A stretch of DNA of 64,000 bases, taken from contig JASFXZ010000020.1 in the NCBI GenBank assembly GCA_032209605.1, positions 2,115,501-2,179,500 of the forward strand, written 5' to 3'. The position numbers were made by a program, and so were the translations under genes. Under the pieces are notes generated by a model. It was not told the origin of the DNA, made no database searches, and worked only from the letters and a program-made list of their open reading frames with translations. The stretch comes from Mactromeris polynyma. Taxonomy: Eukaryota; Mollusca; Bivalvia; Venerida; Mactridae. Shown in pieces: positions 30,001 to 45,000 of this stretch (position 1 is its first letter; each line of letters opens with the position of its first letter).

Positions 30001-33000
30001 ATTATAACATTGCTCGATATGGCATCACTTTCTTGGCCTGTACATCCCATTCGAGACATAAGGCATCTCGCTATAGCCTGGGGGTCGTATACTCAGAGTG
30101 ACCTGGGGGATACACTGTGCATGCTGTTCTTTTATTGCAGGCAACGCAATATTCATCCACTGCATTACTACGATTATGTTATTGTTTCTAATTGTCTTTA
30201 TTCAAAATTACAATATAATACTGCATGAGTAAATACATTATTTCTATTATTGACATGTAATCATGTTTGCATTACACACATTGCTACGTAACCATGGTAA
30301 TGGGAATACATTTTTACAAACATGCGATATATCGAGTACATGCATGCAGATTAAATTACATTAGTGCAAAACAGACAAAGAACTGTTTCAGATTTTCACT
30401 GCTTCCCTGAAATTAGCTTAATTGCAGTGAGCGTATTTTGATTGGGCGATATGCAAGAACTCAAAGCGATAGCGATCGCATGACTTGTCAGGGTCTCTGG
30501 ATAGATTCAACACTTTTGATGTAGCAAAAACAGGAGATTGTCACAAGTGCTCTCCCTTTATCCCTTCTAAAGTTATATCCCTTTATCCCTTGAAGGGGAT
30601 AAACAATCTCCCGTGGTAACATATTCCATCGAATGGAACGTGTTTTTTTGCGATTAATTATCGTAAAATATTATATCCATGTTTCTACAATGTTCGACAA
30701 GATATTTCAGAAATGATTGTTAGAATGCTTCCATGAAATGTTTATGGGAGATGTTTATAATATTGATCCCTTTTTATCGACGAACAGGTTTAAACTACGG
30801 TACACCATCTCCAGAGCGAGCCTCTCTTGGACAACGGTACACCATCTCCAGAGCTAGCCTCTCTTGGACAACGGTACACCATCTCTAGAGCGAGCCTCTC
30901 TTGGACAACGGTACAAAATCTCCAGAGCGAGCCTCTCTTGGACAACGGTACAAAATCTCCAGAGCGAGCCTCTCTTGGACAACGGTACAAAATCTCCAGA
31001 GCGAGCCTCTCTTGGACAACGGTACACCATCTCCAGAGCGAGCCTCTCTTGGACAACGGTACAAAATCTCCAGAGCGAGCCTCTCTTGGACAACGGTACA
31101 AAATCTCCAGAGCGAGCCTCTCTTGGACAACGGTACACCATCTCCAGAGCGAGCCTCTCTTGGACAACGGTACACCATCTCCAGAGCGAGCCTCTCTTGG
31201 ACAACAATACAAAATCTCCAGAGCGAGCCTCTCTTGGACAACGGTACAAAATCTCCAGAGCGAGCCTCTCTTGGACAACGGTACACCATCTCCAGAGCGA
31301 GCCTCTCTTGAAACAACGGTACACCATCTCCAGAGCGAGCCTCTCTTGGACAACGATCTTTCCTTAACACCAATACCTAGTTGTCTTGTAGCAAGAATTA
31401 TACTATCGATTCAACCTGTCTGGAATAACAAAATTTTAATTAAAGCCAACAAGTGCGTGTGTCAAAGGATGTTGCTCTGGAGAGGTTATACTATATTATA
31501 AATATCTAAAAGCTCGTGAGCAACCTTTCATCCAATTATTCTGATTAGCATTGTGTTTAATGATTTAATGATGAAAACCTAAACTTGTAACTAACATGTC
31601 ACAAATAACTTAAAGAGGTATTACACTTCTTCTCTCTTCTCAGATAACTACATGGCAAGTACTGGTTGGTAGCCAGGAAGCATTCACTGAGAGTGATTAG
31701 TAAAAGTTGTAAGAACTTGTTTCACAATCGATGTAAAATAAATAAGTTTAGACAGTACACTATGCATAGTAAAATATTTTGTGTAACCTAGGCAAATGTT
31801 ACAGTCGTTTATTATCATTAACCCGATGACTTGACATAATGACTGTCAGTAATTGCATGGATGATGAAAGCATTGCGTTTTAGTGACCGATATTTCAAAC
31901 CAGAAAGGTCACCCCCCTCCGTAGGGAGAATGAATCATCGATAAATATCAAGTCAAGTCAAGTACAACTCGTACGATAAACCCAGTAATACGACAACTAT
32001 TGATTCTGAAGAAATGCAGTCTTCATTGTAACATAGTCTGATTATTGAGTAAAAATATGCAAGGAACGATAAAGACTGGTCCATTAAAATACATAGCACG
32101 CTCTTATAAATGAGGTGGTCTTAATTACGAGGTGGCCTATAAATGCGTTTTATTGTGTATATGTAATGATAGAAAATACAGTATAACACAAGTTCTACAC
32201 AGTTTTTGCACCAACATATAAAATATATTTATATGACATAAAAATTAACCAAGGATCTTTATTTATTGAAAGTAGCTAAAAAAAGTGTCAATTATATAAA
32301 CTATACACAAGCAAACTTTATTTCAGTAAGGCCTTCTTGTAACAAGAACGATACAACAATAGTTAAATGTTTACATTATACAGGTATAAAATGTAGAGTT
32401 TCGTATAACATAGAAAAGTAGCAAATTACACTCTTCTTTTCAAAATTATTCATCCGACAGACGCTCCACTGAATAATAATAAGAAGCAAAACAAATCTTC
32501 ATAATCTGTATGAGAGATATTATACATCAGTATGGTACTTAACATTCAATATGTTCCCTTCAAATCACTGTTTTCACGAGCTTTGTCCGTTTTATATATA
32601 GTACAACCTCACTGTTAACGTCCAAATCAATAATAAGACAACCTCAATATAACGACCACACTTTTCAAGACCGATTTGACTGTTCCGCTCTTTATTCAAC
32701 CTGAATATCAATACCACCTCAATATAAAGACCAGATTTCAGAGTCCCAAAGGTGGTCTTATTATAGAGGTTTTACTGTATTATGTATGTATGGTTCATGG
32801 ACGTCACGCTGTAGGCCAAGTGGACAGACACCCGTCTTGTAAGGCATCCAATAATTGTTCTATTATATAATCTACAACATATTCTCAGAGCATTTACAAC
32901 ATTTTAGGATATACGTTAACTTTATATATGACGAAACAAACATATATTTTATTATTCATTAATTTCATTATTTATTTATTATTTATTTATATTTATCAAG

Positions 33001-36000
33001 TATTTATTTGTATACATGTATATATTGTTTATTTATATATTTAATTATTTATTATTATAAACTGATTCTACGTTTTTTAAAATAAAACTAAAAGATAAAT
33101 TATTTTATTATAAAATATTTATTTTCTATTTAATCATTCCATTTTCTTTATTGACAATATGTCGCAGGGGCCATATTGACAAACATTATCAGATTGAAAC
33201 TCAGACGTAGACTTAAATATGTTAAATGTTCGTTTTGCTCCTACAGGGGCGTAGCGTGACTCGAAGGGGAGGGTGCGGGAGGGGGGGGGGGGGCTGAACA
33301 TTTTTAACACAATAATTGATTTTCGAAAGTCTTGATTTCATTTTCAAAGTTTACTCGAACGAGTATTCGAGTATGGCACGCTACGCGCCTGTCCTACATT
33401 GTTATATTAATATAGATTTTTATAAAACGTGGCATAAGTGTGCAGTGGGTAACAACTATTTTTCCGACAAAGTTTCATTTGTTTTCATTGAAAAACAAAT
33501 TTAAAACAAAAGCCGGTATATATAACTTTTGCTAATGTTAAGTATAAGTCTCAATTTCCGTCTTAAATATGAAATGTGAAAAAGGTCCCATACTTCGTGT
33601 ACTACACTTACAAGTTTCGTCAGAAATCTTGACATTAAGGCTATATCCAAATATATCGGTGTCATAGTGAAAGTAACACACGAAGACGCGGTTTTTCAAA
33701 TTACTTGGTTGTTGACGTCATAACCGAAAACCGAAGAACAGAGCAAAATATCAACACTAGTACCTTTAAAGTAACATACGTCTAATGAGTTCACAGGTAT
33801 TGATTTCAGGTAAGCAGACGATCCAATTACTGGACGCTTGCAAGGCGTTAATACAATTTCTTAAATCGATCTCCTTCCCTCGGGGGCTTGAAACGTCAAT
33901 TTACAAAGAAGTCAAGTTATAGCAATTTAATAATTAAATGTTTAACCGGCGAAATAGTTTTAGTCGATAAAATTTAACATAGAGGATAATTCATGCACAT
34001 GTTGTTCAGGTAAAATCTAAGGGAGACAACTCAAAAGTAATGTGTTCATCAATATAACTGCATTACCTTCCTTGCAAAATCCGTCTCTAACACTTTATTT
34101 ACATCGAATTTTTACTTGTTTTAAATATGAAATTGGACATTATTTGTGATCGTAATCGAGTTCTTAGGAGTTCGTAGTCAACAGGGCAATATTTGATTTA
34201 TCAACACAATATTTGATTTATCAACAGGACAATATTTGATCTCTAGAGCGGCCCTCTCTTTAGCAACAACCTCTCCAGAGCAGCACTCTCTTTAGCAACA
34301 ACCTTTCCAGAGCAGCACTCTCTTTAGCAACAACCACTCCAGAGCGGCCCTCTTTTTAGCAACAACCTCTCCAGAGCAGCACTCTCTTTAGCAACAACCA
34401 CTCCAGAGCGGCCCTCTCTTTAGCAACAACCTCTCCAGAGCAGCACTCTCTTTAGCAACAACCTCTCCAGGGCGGCCCTCTCTTCAGCAACAACATCTCC
34501 AGATCGGCCCTCTCTTCAGCAACAACATCTCCAGGGCGGCACTCTCTTCAGCAACAACATCTCCAGGGCGGCCCTCTCTTCAGCAACAACCTCCCCAGAG
34601 CGGTCCTCTCTTCAGCAACAACATCTCCAGAGCGGCCCTCTCTTCAGCAACAACCTCTCCAGGGCGGCCCTCTCTTCAGCAACAACCTCTCCAGAGCGGC
34701 CCTCTCTTCAGCAACAACCTCTCCAGGGCGGCCCTCTCTTCAGCAACAACCTCTCCAGAGCGGCCCTCTTTTTAGCAACAACCTATCCAGAGCGGCCCTT
34801 TCTTGAGCAACAACCACTCCAGAGCGGCCCTCTCTTGAGCAACAACATCTCCTCTCCTCTCTCTTCAACAACATTAACAATATTCCGTGATGTACATTTA
34901 ACACTTATTTAACGTCTCAAGAGAACAACAGACAACATTTGTTACCCCCAATGTGAGTACGTTGCACTGTAGGTTAAAACAACAAGTTTAAGCTGATATA
35001 GGTTAATGTAGTCGGTTTATGTCGAAAAGGTAACAAGTAAAAACATCACATTACATCACGGACATTTCATTAACATAAGAGATGGATAATAAAAAAGCTT
35101 ACTACACATATCAAATACATGCCACCTTCCGTAATTATTGTCCAAGGTTTGATGTGATAGGATGTGATTGTCGATACAGTGCGACCTGTCCAAAGCGACC
35201 CTCTTCTGAGCAACAACCTGTCGTCTACAATATTATCAATTCCCCGTCATTAACACACCTGAACGTTCCAAATTAACCTCTGTATAGCAAGAACCTCTCA
35301 AATACAGGCAACAATCGCATCTTCCAAAGGAGGTCGATGTAGCCAGATGTCGCTGACTATATAGCGGTTAAGTGTGATTTAGCTAGCTGTTAAATCTTTT
35401 TAAACCCCCATTATTTTTAAAGACAGTTCGAAGGCTTGAAATCACTGAGTGGTTATTATTGCTATTAATGTTTATAGATGTATGTTAAGTTCCCCATTGC
35501 CCATGTGCAGTTTTTAACTTGATATAATATACATGTACATGTCTTCCCCCTTTCAGCCTATGATAACTGACATTCGTCACGTGTTCCGTATTCTCATCCA
35601 TTAACACTTTTTGCTTGGCGTCGCCCTAAATGTTCCTTAGTTGTTATTATGGTCGGACAGCCCATTCCTTGCACCCATATTCCAATACATATTTACCCTT
35701 GCACTTCCTCAGTCCCTAATGTTTTATAGACTGTTGTTTTCCCTGGGATCTGTGTGGGGAGGCATTGTCTTGTGTATGCGGCGTTCTCTGTAACACCTTA
35801 ATATCTCTTTCCTAATTGCATTATCTTTTATTCCACGTGATCTCCACTAGACTAATTTACCAAGCATTTAGCAAAATAAATAAGAATGTTGATATTTTTC
35901 TGCGTGAAAAAACCCCCAATGTTTTGGAACAATTCTAAAATGTGTCAGCAGCGCAAAAAGCTTGCTTGATCTATATCTTTAGATTATGTTTACAGTTAAC

Positions 36001-39000
36001 GTGCTTCAACATAATTCATACAGTAAGGCGTGTTGACGTTTTCACCGCAACGCCTACAGGTGCTCTAGATGTTGTACACGGTTCAAGTAGGTAGATACAT
36101 TTTCTTAATTTTCATCTTATGTCAGTGACACAGTCTTATTACCGTGGTCGAAATCACTCCTCTTTTTTAACACTTGTTCTGAGGATTTTGACCGACCATA
36201 AGGATGTACAATGCAACCTCTCCAGAGAAACTTCCTTTGGGAAATGCAAACTTCGGCTTTTCTAGAGAGGTTATATTGATAAAACCATTTCCTATGGGAA
36301 CATTTATAATGTTGTTGACGAAATATATGTGTTATTCTCTGAGATGTTTAGCCTAAATGACATATCTGGGCGAAAGTGAGTTATTAACATTTCTGAATGC
36401 ACGGATATATATAGGTCACTACAAAACAAATATTTTGCAAAACAACATTTTTTTCAGGGAATTGCAGCAGTTTTAATATGGTCACCAAGACTACAAGCAT
36501 TTCTGAGTTTCACAAATTTAATACATCAGATACAATATTATTTTACAAATACAAAATTTATATGTTCATTATTCTTTTTTGATGAAGAAATGATCCATAC
36601 AGTGTTTTGCTTCTGCTCGCTGCTGAATCATATATCTTTGCCTGAAATCTTTTAATTAATTGTTGCAATTAATGTGAAAACATGACGTCATCTTTATTGC
36701 GTTTTTTTTCAGAAACGATGCTCAGTGCATTTGGGCCAAACTCTCAGAGACTGCCACACATATTGTTGTCTGAGCTTGTCTGTGAAGTTGTCATGGAGAT
36801 AAAGAAAGGATAGAAATTAAAAATCACTCCTGGCGTGGTCGTTATTTCAAGGCGGTCAGTCGGAAAGCTGTTTACTGTATTTGCCCTAGAGCATGATAAG
36901 AAACTAGTTTCCTATATCGATTTATTTCTTTGAATATATTTATAATGTTGTTACGTGCTTTTGTTTACATTCAAGTTGAAATATCTCGCATACACAATAT
37001 TACATAAAATATCATAAACTTACGCCAATTAACTTGAGACAATTAAACTCAATAATAAGATTTGAGCCTTGAGATCGATCTCAAATCTTATCACCATGAC
37101 CTTGACGATTTGAAAAACAAAACTGAACAATTATTTTATGTACACATGGAACAAACAATCACGTTTACAATGCGACCTCTTCAGAGCAATACGGTTAGGG
37201 AGATTCAAACCTCGGTTGTTGTTGAGAGGTTGTTGGTGAAGAGAGACAAGATTGGAAGTTAATGTTCGCTGCGAGAAAATCGATGATGGTGTTGACGAAA
37301 GGTTGTTGCTCAAGAGGAGGCCGCTCTAGAGAGTGTTCACTGTATTTAAAAAATGTATAAAAACTGTGATACAATAACTATGCTCCAATATCAATAGGTA
37401 AGACAATAGAGTGACTATTAATTAACCATGGATAAAACAATCGTAAACAAACATGTATAATATTGTACTAAACAAAACATATAGTAGTATACCAGTAAAC
37501 GAAAACACTTACTAATTATAGATATTATGTAAATCCATAAAGCGAACACGTTCGTTTTCATGGTAACCGTCGTAGAAAATATGCAAAAAAAGTTATAGAA
37601 CTTCCGTGTACTGAGTCACTATCAATCAGTGAGCATAAAACACAATACCAGCAAATATTCCCTCACTCTCCGCTGGCTAAAACAATGTAATCTTATTAAT
37701 TAAGCCAGCCTGTTGGCTTATCAGTACGGAACGCGAATTGTACTCATTAAATGTACCCTGAAATAATTACACGTCATAGATAAAGAATAGAACAGTTTGT
37801 ACCTATGTCTAACGGATAACAAATCATCATCGCTTGGAAAAGTTTCACAACCTAGTTTGATAATTGATGAAAATACCCGACACATGGCGGAGAAAATAGT
37901 TGATTTCTAGTTTTTATGCCTGCGCGAAATTGCTGTAGAGTTTTTATTCAACGCAAGTATACCTGCCAAGTTAACATTTGATAAATACTTACAGCGACCT
38001 TGACTACCAATCAGATGAATGCAGTTTTATGGTGCATCTACGGCTTAGTTGCGTACATTAGAGCTGGTGTCTTTTTGTGGCAGATATCGTGCTGCCACCA
38101 CGTGACATGATGACGTCACATTAACCTGACACCGGGTCAACCACCTTATAATACCAAGCGTAGACAGTATAGCTGCTTGTATCATTTTAATGACTTTGGT
38201 GTCACGACCGGGACTCGATCCTGAGGCGAACGGATTTCCACTGAACATTCGGGTGGGTTCAGTCAGCCTGAGATAAATTAACGACGGACAGCTCAACCAT
38301 GACGTCTGGATTGACTCCAACCAGACAAACTTTGATAAATAAAGTCGCATCTCAGGTAAAATAGTTTATATAACACCAACAACAACATCAACAGCAGCAA
38401 CAATAACAGCAACAACAACAACAACAGCAGCAGCAGTGGCAGCAGCAACAACAACATCAACAACATCAACAAAACAACAACAGCAGCAGCAACAACATCA
38501 ACAGCAGCAGCAAAAACAACAACAACAGCCGGAAGAAATGAATATAAGTGAATATCTTTAAGTGAGGTTTTACTGTATTTACTAGTTTGTTTGTTTTTAT
38601 CGGGTTTAACGCCATTTTTCAATTTTATAATTGTTTTCCTGGAAGCAATTACCAACCTGTTCTAACTTGCTCTGCCACAAGCCGCAGTCCACCACAAGCC
38701 GTGCCCTACTACAGGATGTCCCCTACCACAAGCCTTATGCTACCTCAGACCGTGCCCTACCACAAGCCGAGCCCTACCGCAAGCCGTGCCCTACCACAGA
38801 CCGTGCCCTACCACAAGCCGTGCCCTTCCACAAGCCGTGCCCTACCATAAGCCGTGCCCTACCACAAGCCGTGCCCTACCACAAGCCGTGCCCTACCACA
38901 AGCCGTGCCCTACCACAAGCCGTGCCCTTCCACAAGCCGTACCCATCCACAAGCCGTGCCCTACCACAAGCCGTGCCCAACCACAAGCCGTGCCCTACCA

Positions 39001-42000
39001 TAAGCCGTGCCCTACCACAGACCGTGCCCTACCACAAGCCGTGCCCTACCACAAGCCGTGCCCTACCACAAGCCGTGCCCTACCACAAGCCGTGCCCTAC
39101 CACAAGCCGTGCCCTACCACAGACCGTTCCCTACCACAAGCCGTGCCCTTCCACAAGCCGTGCCCTACCACAAGCCGTACCCATCCACAAGCCATGCCCT
39201 ACCACAAGCCGTACCCATCCACAAGCCGTGCCCTACCACAAGCCGTGCCTTACCACAGACCGTGCCCTACCACAAGCCGTACCCTTCCACAAGCCGTGCC
39301 CTACCATAAGCCGTGCCCTACCACAAGCCGTGCCCTACCACAAGCCGTGCCCTTCCACAAGCCGTGCCCTACCACAAGCCGTGCCCTACCACAAGCCGTA
39401 CCCTTCCACAAGCCGTACCCTTCCACAAGCCGTGCCCTACCACAGACCGTGCCCTACCACAAGCCGTGCCCTACCACAAGCCGTGCCCTACCACAAGCCG
39501 TACCCTTCCACAAACCGTGCCCTACCACAAGCCGTACCCTTCCACAAGCCGTGCCCTACCATAAGCCGTGCCCTACCACAAGCTGTGCCCTACCTCAAGC
39601 CGTTGAAGTGGAGGAAAATGACCCTAGCGAAATATCACAGAAGGACATTATCTACCCAACCTGGGAATCGAACCCGGATGACCGCCCGGCGCTCCAAGTT
39701 TGAGACAAATGATAACCATACCTTTTATGGCGCAGGATTTCGCAAAATATTTCTTTACAGTTACATTTGTGTATTTCATTTAATTCATTTATTATATTTA
39801 AGGATTGTTCTTTATACATAATAAGTGTTAACATAATTACAAACCGATCAAAGTATGGAGTCTAATTAACAATAAAATATCAGATTCAAGCTTGTACGAT
39901 TAATTATTAAGTGATTGCATTCACTTCACTGCCCTCAATACAACGCACAGTAAAACCTCAATTTAAGACCACCTCGAAATAGAGACCACATTATAAATAA
40001 GACCATATTTTCAATGACCAGGTTTTATTATTTCTTCCATAGTTTAACTCGAAAACTATACCACCTCTTAAAATGACTTTCCTCAGAATCATTGGCAGTG
40101 TCTTATCATTGAGGTTTTACGGTATACGGGCGAGTAGCCACCTGCACGCCACATTCGCAGTTGTGTACATTTTCACAAAATCGAAAAAAGAAAAAAAAGA
40201 TTTTAAACCATCAGTTTAGCATGTGAATGTATTTTGAGATAGTTTGAATATAAAACATTTCACAACTGATTCTATTACTTGTGAAAATTCCGGCAGATTG
40301 TACCACAAACGTTCTAGAAAATGAATGTGTCGGGCGGAGTAGCCCCATACACCGTAGTTTGATTCAAACGTACGCATTCTACAAGCTGAGGCTACGCCCC
40401 CTGGTATACATTCATCGAGTGAATCAGACCAGAACGAACCAGTGTCACACACATTTCTCACTGCATTAAACAAATATAAACAGCAATGACGACTATTGTA
40501 CTCATGTGTTCATACCTTAACGTCCTACAGCTTAATTCATATTACAAAAAATAAACATGAGTTGTCTTTCTTAGTCAATATAAAAACGTAAAACTGACAT
40601 ATCAGCGACACAGACAGTTCTTAATGCTTCGACCGGAGCAAACATATTATTGAATTAGAAATAAGAACATGATAGTACGATTTGAATATATAGAGCAGTG
40701 TTCAACTCCATTAAAGGTTTTAAGTTATATTGTCGTTTTGAAATGAATCAAAATGTGATGGGTTGAATTCTGCATGTGCAAAAGCAGCATTAATGTCAAT
40801 AATTTACTATGATAATACACGTCAAAATGTCCAAATGAATGAAAACTGTGTCTACATTTGCCAGTGTCTTATTTTATTAATTTAAGACAGACAGACTGGT
40901 CGCTAAATGTTCAAACATTACCGTACACATTTATCGTGGTATATTACGCTACGTTTAGTTCTAATGCGTAGTAATGGTTTTATTATCGATTAAATACAAA
41001 ACAAGAAATATCTTGAAAAAAAGAAGTATGTTAGTACAGCTGCGCCGAAAAACCAGTTTTTGATAATTTACATATTGATGTCGATCACTTACATGTCTTA
41101 AGTCATTCTATACGAGTGTATTTATTAAAGCTTTACGGACGTTTTATGCTTAGTCCTATCTATGTTTTTGTTAAACATTACGTACGTTATTGAACAACGA
41201 ACTCATGCGTTCAATTTTCATGCGATACAATGCCGGGGTGAGGGGGAATCTCTGTGAAAACGGTGACATATTAAGTAACTAGTCGGTCGTTCTAAAGTAC
41301 CCAGCAATGTTATCTCCTTGACTTGACAATGTAAATTTTTTTTACTTCTGGCTTATATCATGTATTTAAAGCTATCGTTGATGCAACTTTTCCGCACATT
41401 TACAACTAAACAATTTTTTATCTTATATATATTATTAATTTAGTTAATTATCACTTAAATTACAAAATAGTATTTCAAGTTAAAGGTTTAAACGTGAACA
41501 TAAACATAAACATTAAACATATATGGTAGCATTTGAATTGTTTTCACGAGAACAAAAGGAAATACCTCACCATTATGTTATGTTAGAGTTGTTCAATATA
41601 CTCGAACATTATTGGTATTAAATATTTAAGTTTGAGTTCTACCCTAGTGAATATGAAATAAAACAAGGTATTGAATACCGCTGTGCGTCGGGTATAACTT
41701 TGCTTTGTATATATTTCGCAACTTAAACTCCAATATATCTTTTGTCAAACTGTGAACCAATGAACGAGCGACAATTTTAACAGGAATCAGGAAGTGTTGA
41801 TTTTACGGGTAGAACTTCATGAACTGAATCGCATTAGGATTGCCAATTCTTTGAAAACATGGGTTGTCATTTTTTATTTATATCAGGTGTAATTTAAATT
41901 TTAATATACGTAAAACCATTTAAAATCAGGACTAGTTATTGCGAGGACGCAAGACGAAGGTGAGTTTTTGTTATAAAAAAATAAACGTATGATTATGTAT

Positions 42001-45000
42001 GAATAAATCTGCTCGAAATTTACATTTTACTACCGCGAGTACTGACGATTTTATGCAAGCTATTAATTTCAAATACGATCTTCTATCAGGTAAGGTATGT
42101 CATGCTCTGCTTAATTTGAAGATTAGGAAGTATCAAGTTAACCGTTTCAGTATAGACTTGCATTTATGAAAATATTAAATCAACCAAACTTTTAGTGACG
42201 ATAACGTATTTAAACTCATGTGCGCAACTGTGCTATCATTCGATCAATTTGTAAGCATTTGGAAGTATTGTTTGTTTTATGAAGTAATGATAATTCGAGT
42301 GCGATTGACAACTGTTGGTGAGTTGATATATTTTGTTGTTCATATACTTCGACTAAATACTCATACATCATTGCAACCTGGATTTAGTAGAGATGTATTT
42401 GTTTCACTTATTTAACTTTATTTATAAAAATATGAATAACATTTGAGATTCGCCATTTACAAAACGCTAACATTGTAGATTTGTTTCAGATTTTTAATAT
42501 AAATCGATGAATATTAAATATTTATAAATTAAAACATTGCATTAAACATACTTGTCAGGTTTTAGATAAACACTATTTAGACTAGCTAACCTATATTAAT
42601 ATAAAATCTGTATTTATATAAGTATTAGGTCTAGTGGTATTTTGTGTTATTTTGTTTCTGAATCTGAAATCTGAATAAAAATGTCTGCATAACACAAACC
42701 CTTGTAGTGGGGGGGGGGGGCATATATCCCGGCACTACCACCGTAAAATCTTAGCAAGAAAGCAAGTGTTCCTGTAGAAGTTTGTAAAACAATATTAATT
42801 AATTCTAATCAGAAAGCATACATCTTTAACACTCTAAAGTTACATTGAATCAATTACTATCTTCCATTGACAATCTATCATGACGATAAATAGTTTTATT
42901 TACCACATTCTAACTACAATAATGCAGTACAGGAGCGTCGTGTTGTTGCTTTACGTCTTGTTCCAACAATATTGCAGTACAGGAGCGTCGTGTTGTTGCT
43001 TTACGTCTTGTTCCAACAATATTGCAGTACAGGAGCGTCGTGTTGTTGCTTTACGTCTTGTTCCAACAATAATGCAGTACAGGAGCGTCGTGTTGTTGCT
43101 TTACGTCTTGTTCCAACAATAGTTCAGTTACGTATACATATACGGCGATCAAATAATCTTATTAATTTTCTTGGGTTACTAATCAGTACAAACATGTTCC
43201 CCGCAAGCAACTAACAACTTTGCATGAATCAGAGGTGGAGTACAAACTATTTCGGATATAACATTTTCAGTTTAACTGTCACACTGAACATTATCCTCAT
43301 ACGGAATTCGAAGCTACGACCTAAATGTTGGCAGGTCGGGTGCTTTACCGTCTGAGCTAACCGGGTGGTATCTGAATCAACGAAACAACCATTATACTAA
43401 CCAAGTGAAAGGCGTGTTAAATTCAGCCAATCAATACGGCACCGTCCGCGAATTTCATTTTTGGTAGATTCATAGAATGGTTTTCATTTAACATTCTGAT
43501 GCGCTATCTCGACATTTTCTCCATGAATATACTTGATAATATATTGTGCACTATTAAATTTAATAGCGAATACAATTTGAATAACGTTTTCTTATTCATT
43601 ATGCAAGTATTAATGTTGATCACATGCACCTTTCTATTGACTGTACGTAATTTGACTACCTGGATGTGTCTATAAAATATGAAAGAGGTTTTTAACATTA
43701 TTTAAAAACAGGCTTTCAAATAGAATTGAACATAAGCGCATTTATTCGTAAGCAGTTTGAAGTATTCATATTAGAAGGTTCAGAATTGAAGGAAAGGTTT
43801 GTCGCTGTCATAAATATTATTTTGAATGAAGTTTCTTGTCAAATATGTAAATGAAACTCATACTCGTAAAAAGTCATGTTAGCTTATTCCTATAATTTAG
43901 CAGTTTAAAGAATGTAAAGTGATATTATACATTAAAAACATTTTAAAACTGAACTTTGATTTGGACAGTCGGTCCGGTAAGCTCCGTCGCCAGACTGCCA
44001 ATCTAGAGGTTGTAGGTTCGAACAATGAGTGAGGCAAATGTTTTCATGAAATATATACAGCCAGAGTCATTTATTCTCCACCTGTGATTCGTGTAGAGAA
44101 ATTGTCAGTTGATTGCAGAAGCATTTGTGAGTACTGGTATGCTCTCCTGGAACAGTAAGGTCAATTGACCGCCTTATATTGATGTCACCCCACCCGATGA
44201 CATATTACTGAAATAATGTATACGGCATTCAACTCCGACTACCCAAATTAATATTATTATAAGACTTCTCTGAGCTTTTGTACAGTAAAACCTTCATAAT
44301 ACGACCACCCTTGGTAAGCTTGAGAACATGTCTTATTATTGAGGTGGTATTAATACCGAGGTTGAATAAAGGTAAAACAGTGAAAATGGAATTAATTTAG
44401 AGGTGGTCTTATTATTGAGATGGTCTTTTAGTGAGGTTTTACTGTGTTTCAATATATATTCTCATCTTAGTTTAAAACTAGGGTACATCAACATCGACAC
44501 AACATTGACCCTCTATCGGAGATCGTGTGGCTACCGTAAGACAAACGTCGGCAGTCGAAACAACTTCATGTGACGATATTTCTATCACCGAGTAAGCCTC
44601 CAAATAGTTCGTGTATTCTGTTACACAATTTGCACATTTAAAACCTCCGGCGATGTTAAGCTGAAACGGATCGCTTTGTCATTCAAACCAAAGAATGTTT
44701 AGTTAAATATGAATACGAGTTATGTGTACATAAACATGTATTCTTGAATACACATTTTACCAACCAAAATCGATTACGGGGCATTTTTAAAGAACAACCC
44801 TGCTTTGTGTGCAGACACCGCGCTTATGTATCTATATTCTTTCCTATATTATTCCATTAAACACCAGGCTATTTCAATTATCTGTTAAATTCTAGCTGTA
44901 TTGAAATATCGACCCGTATTAATGATTCCATTCACAAATGATAATTCAGTTTTCTATGCGTTGAAGACTTTTCGTAAAAATGTGACTAGCTCATGAAATT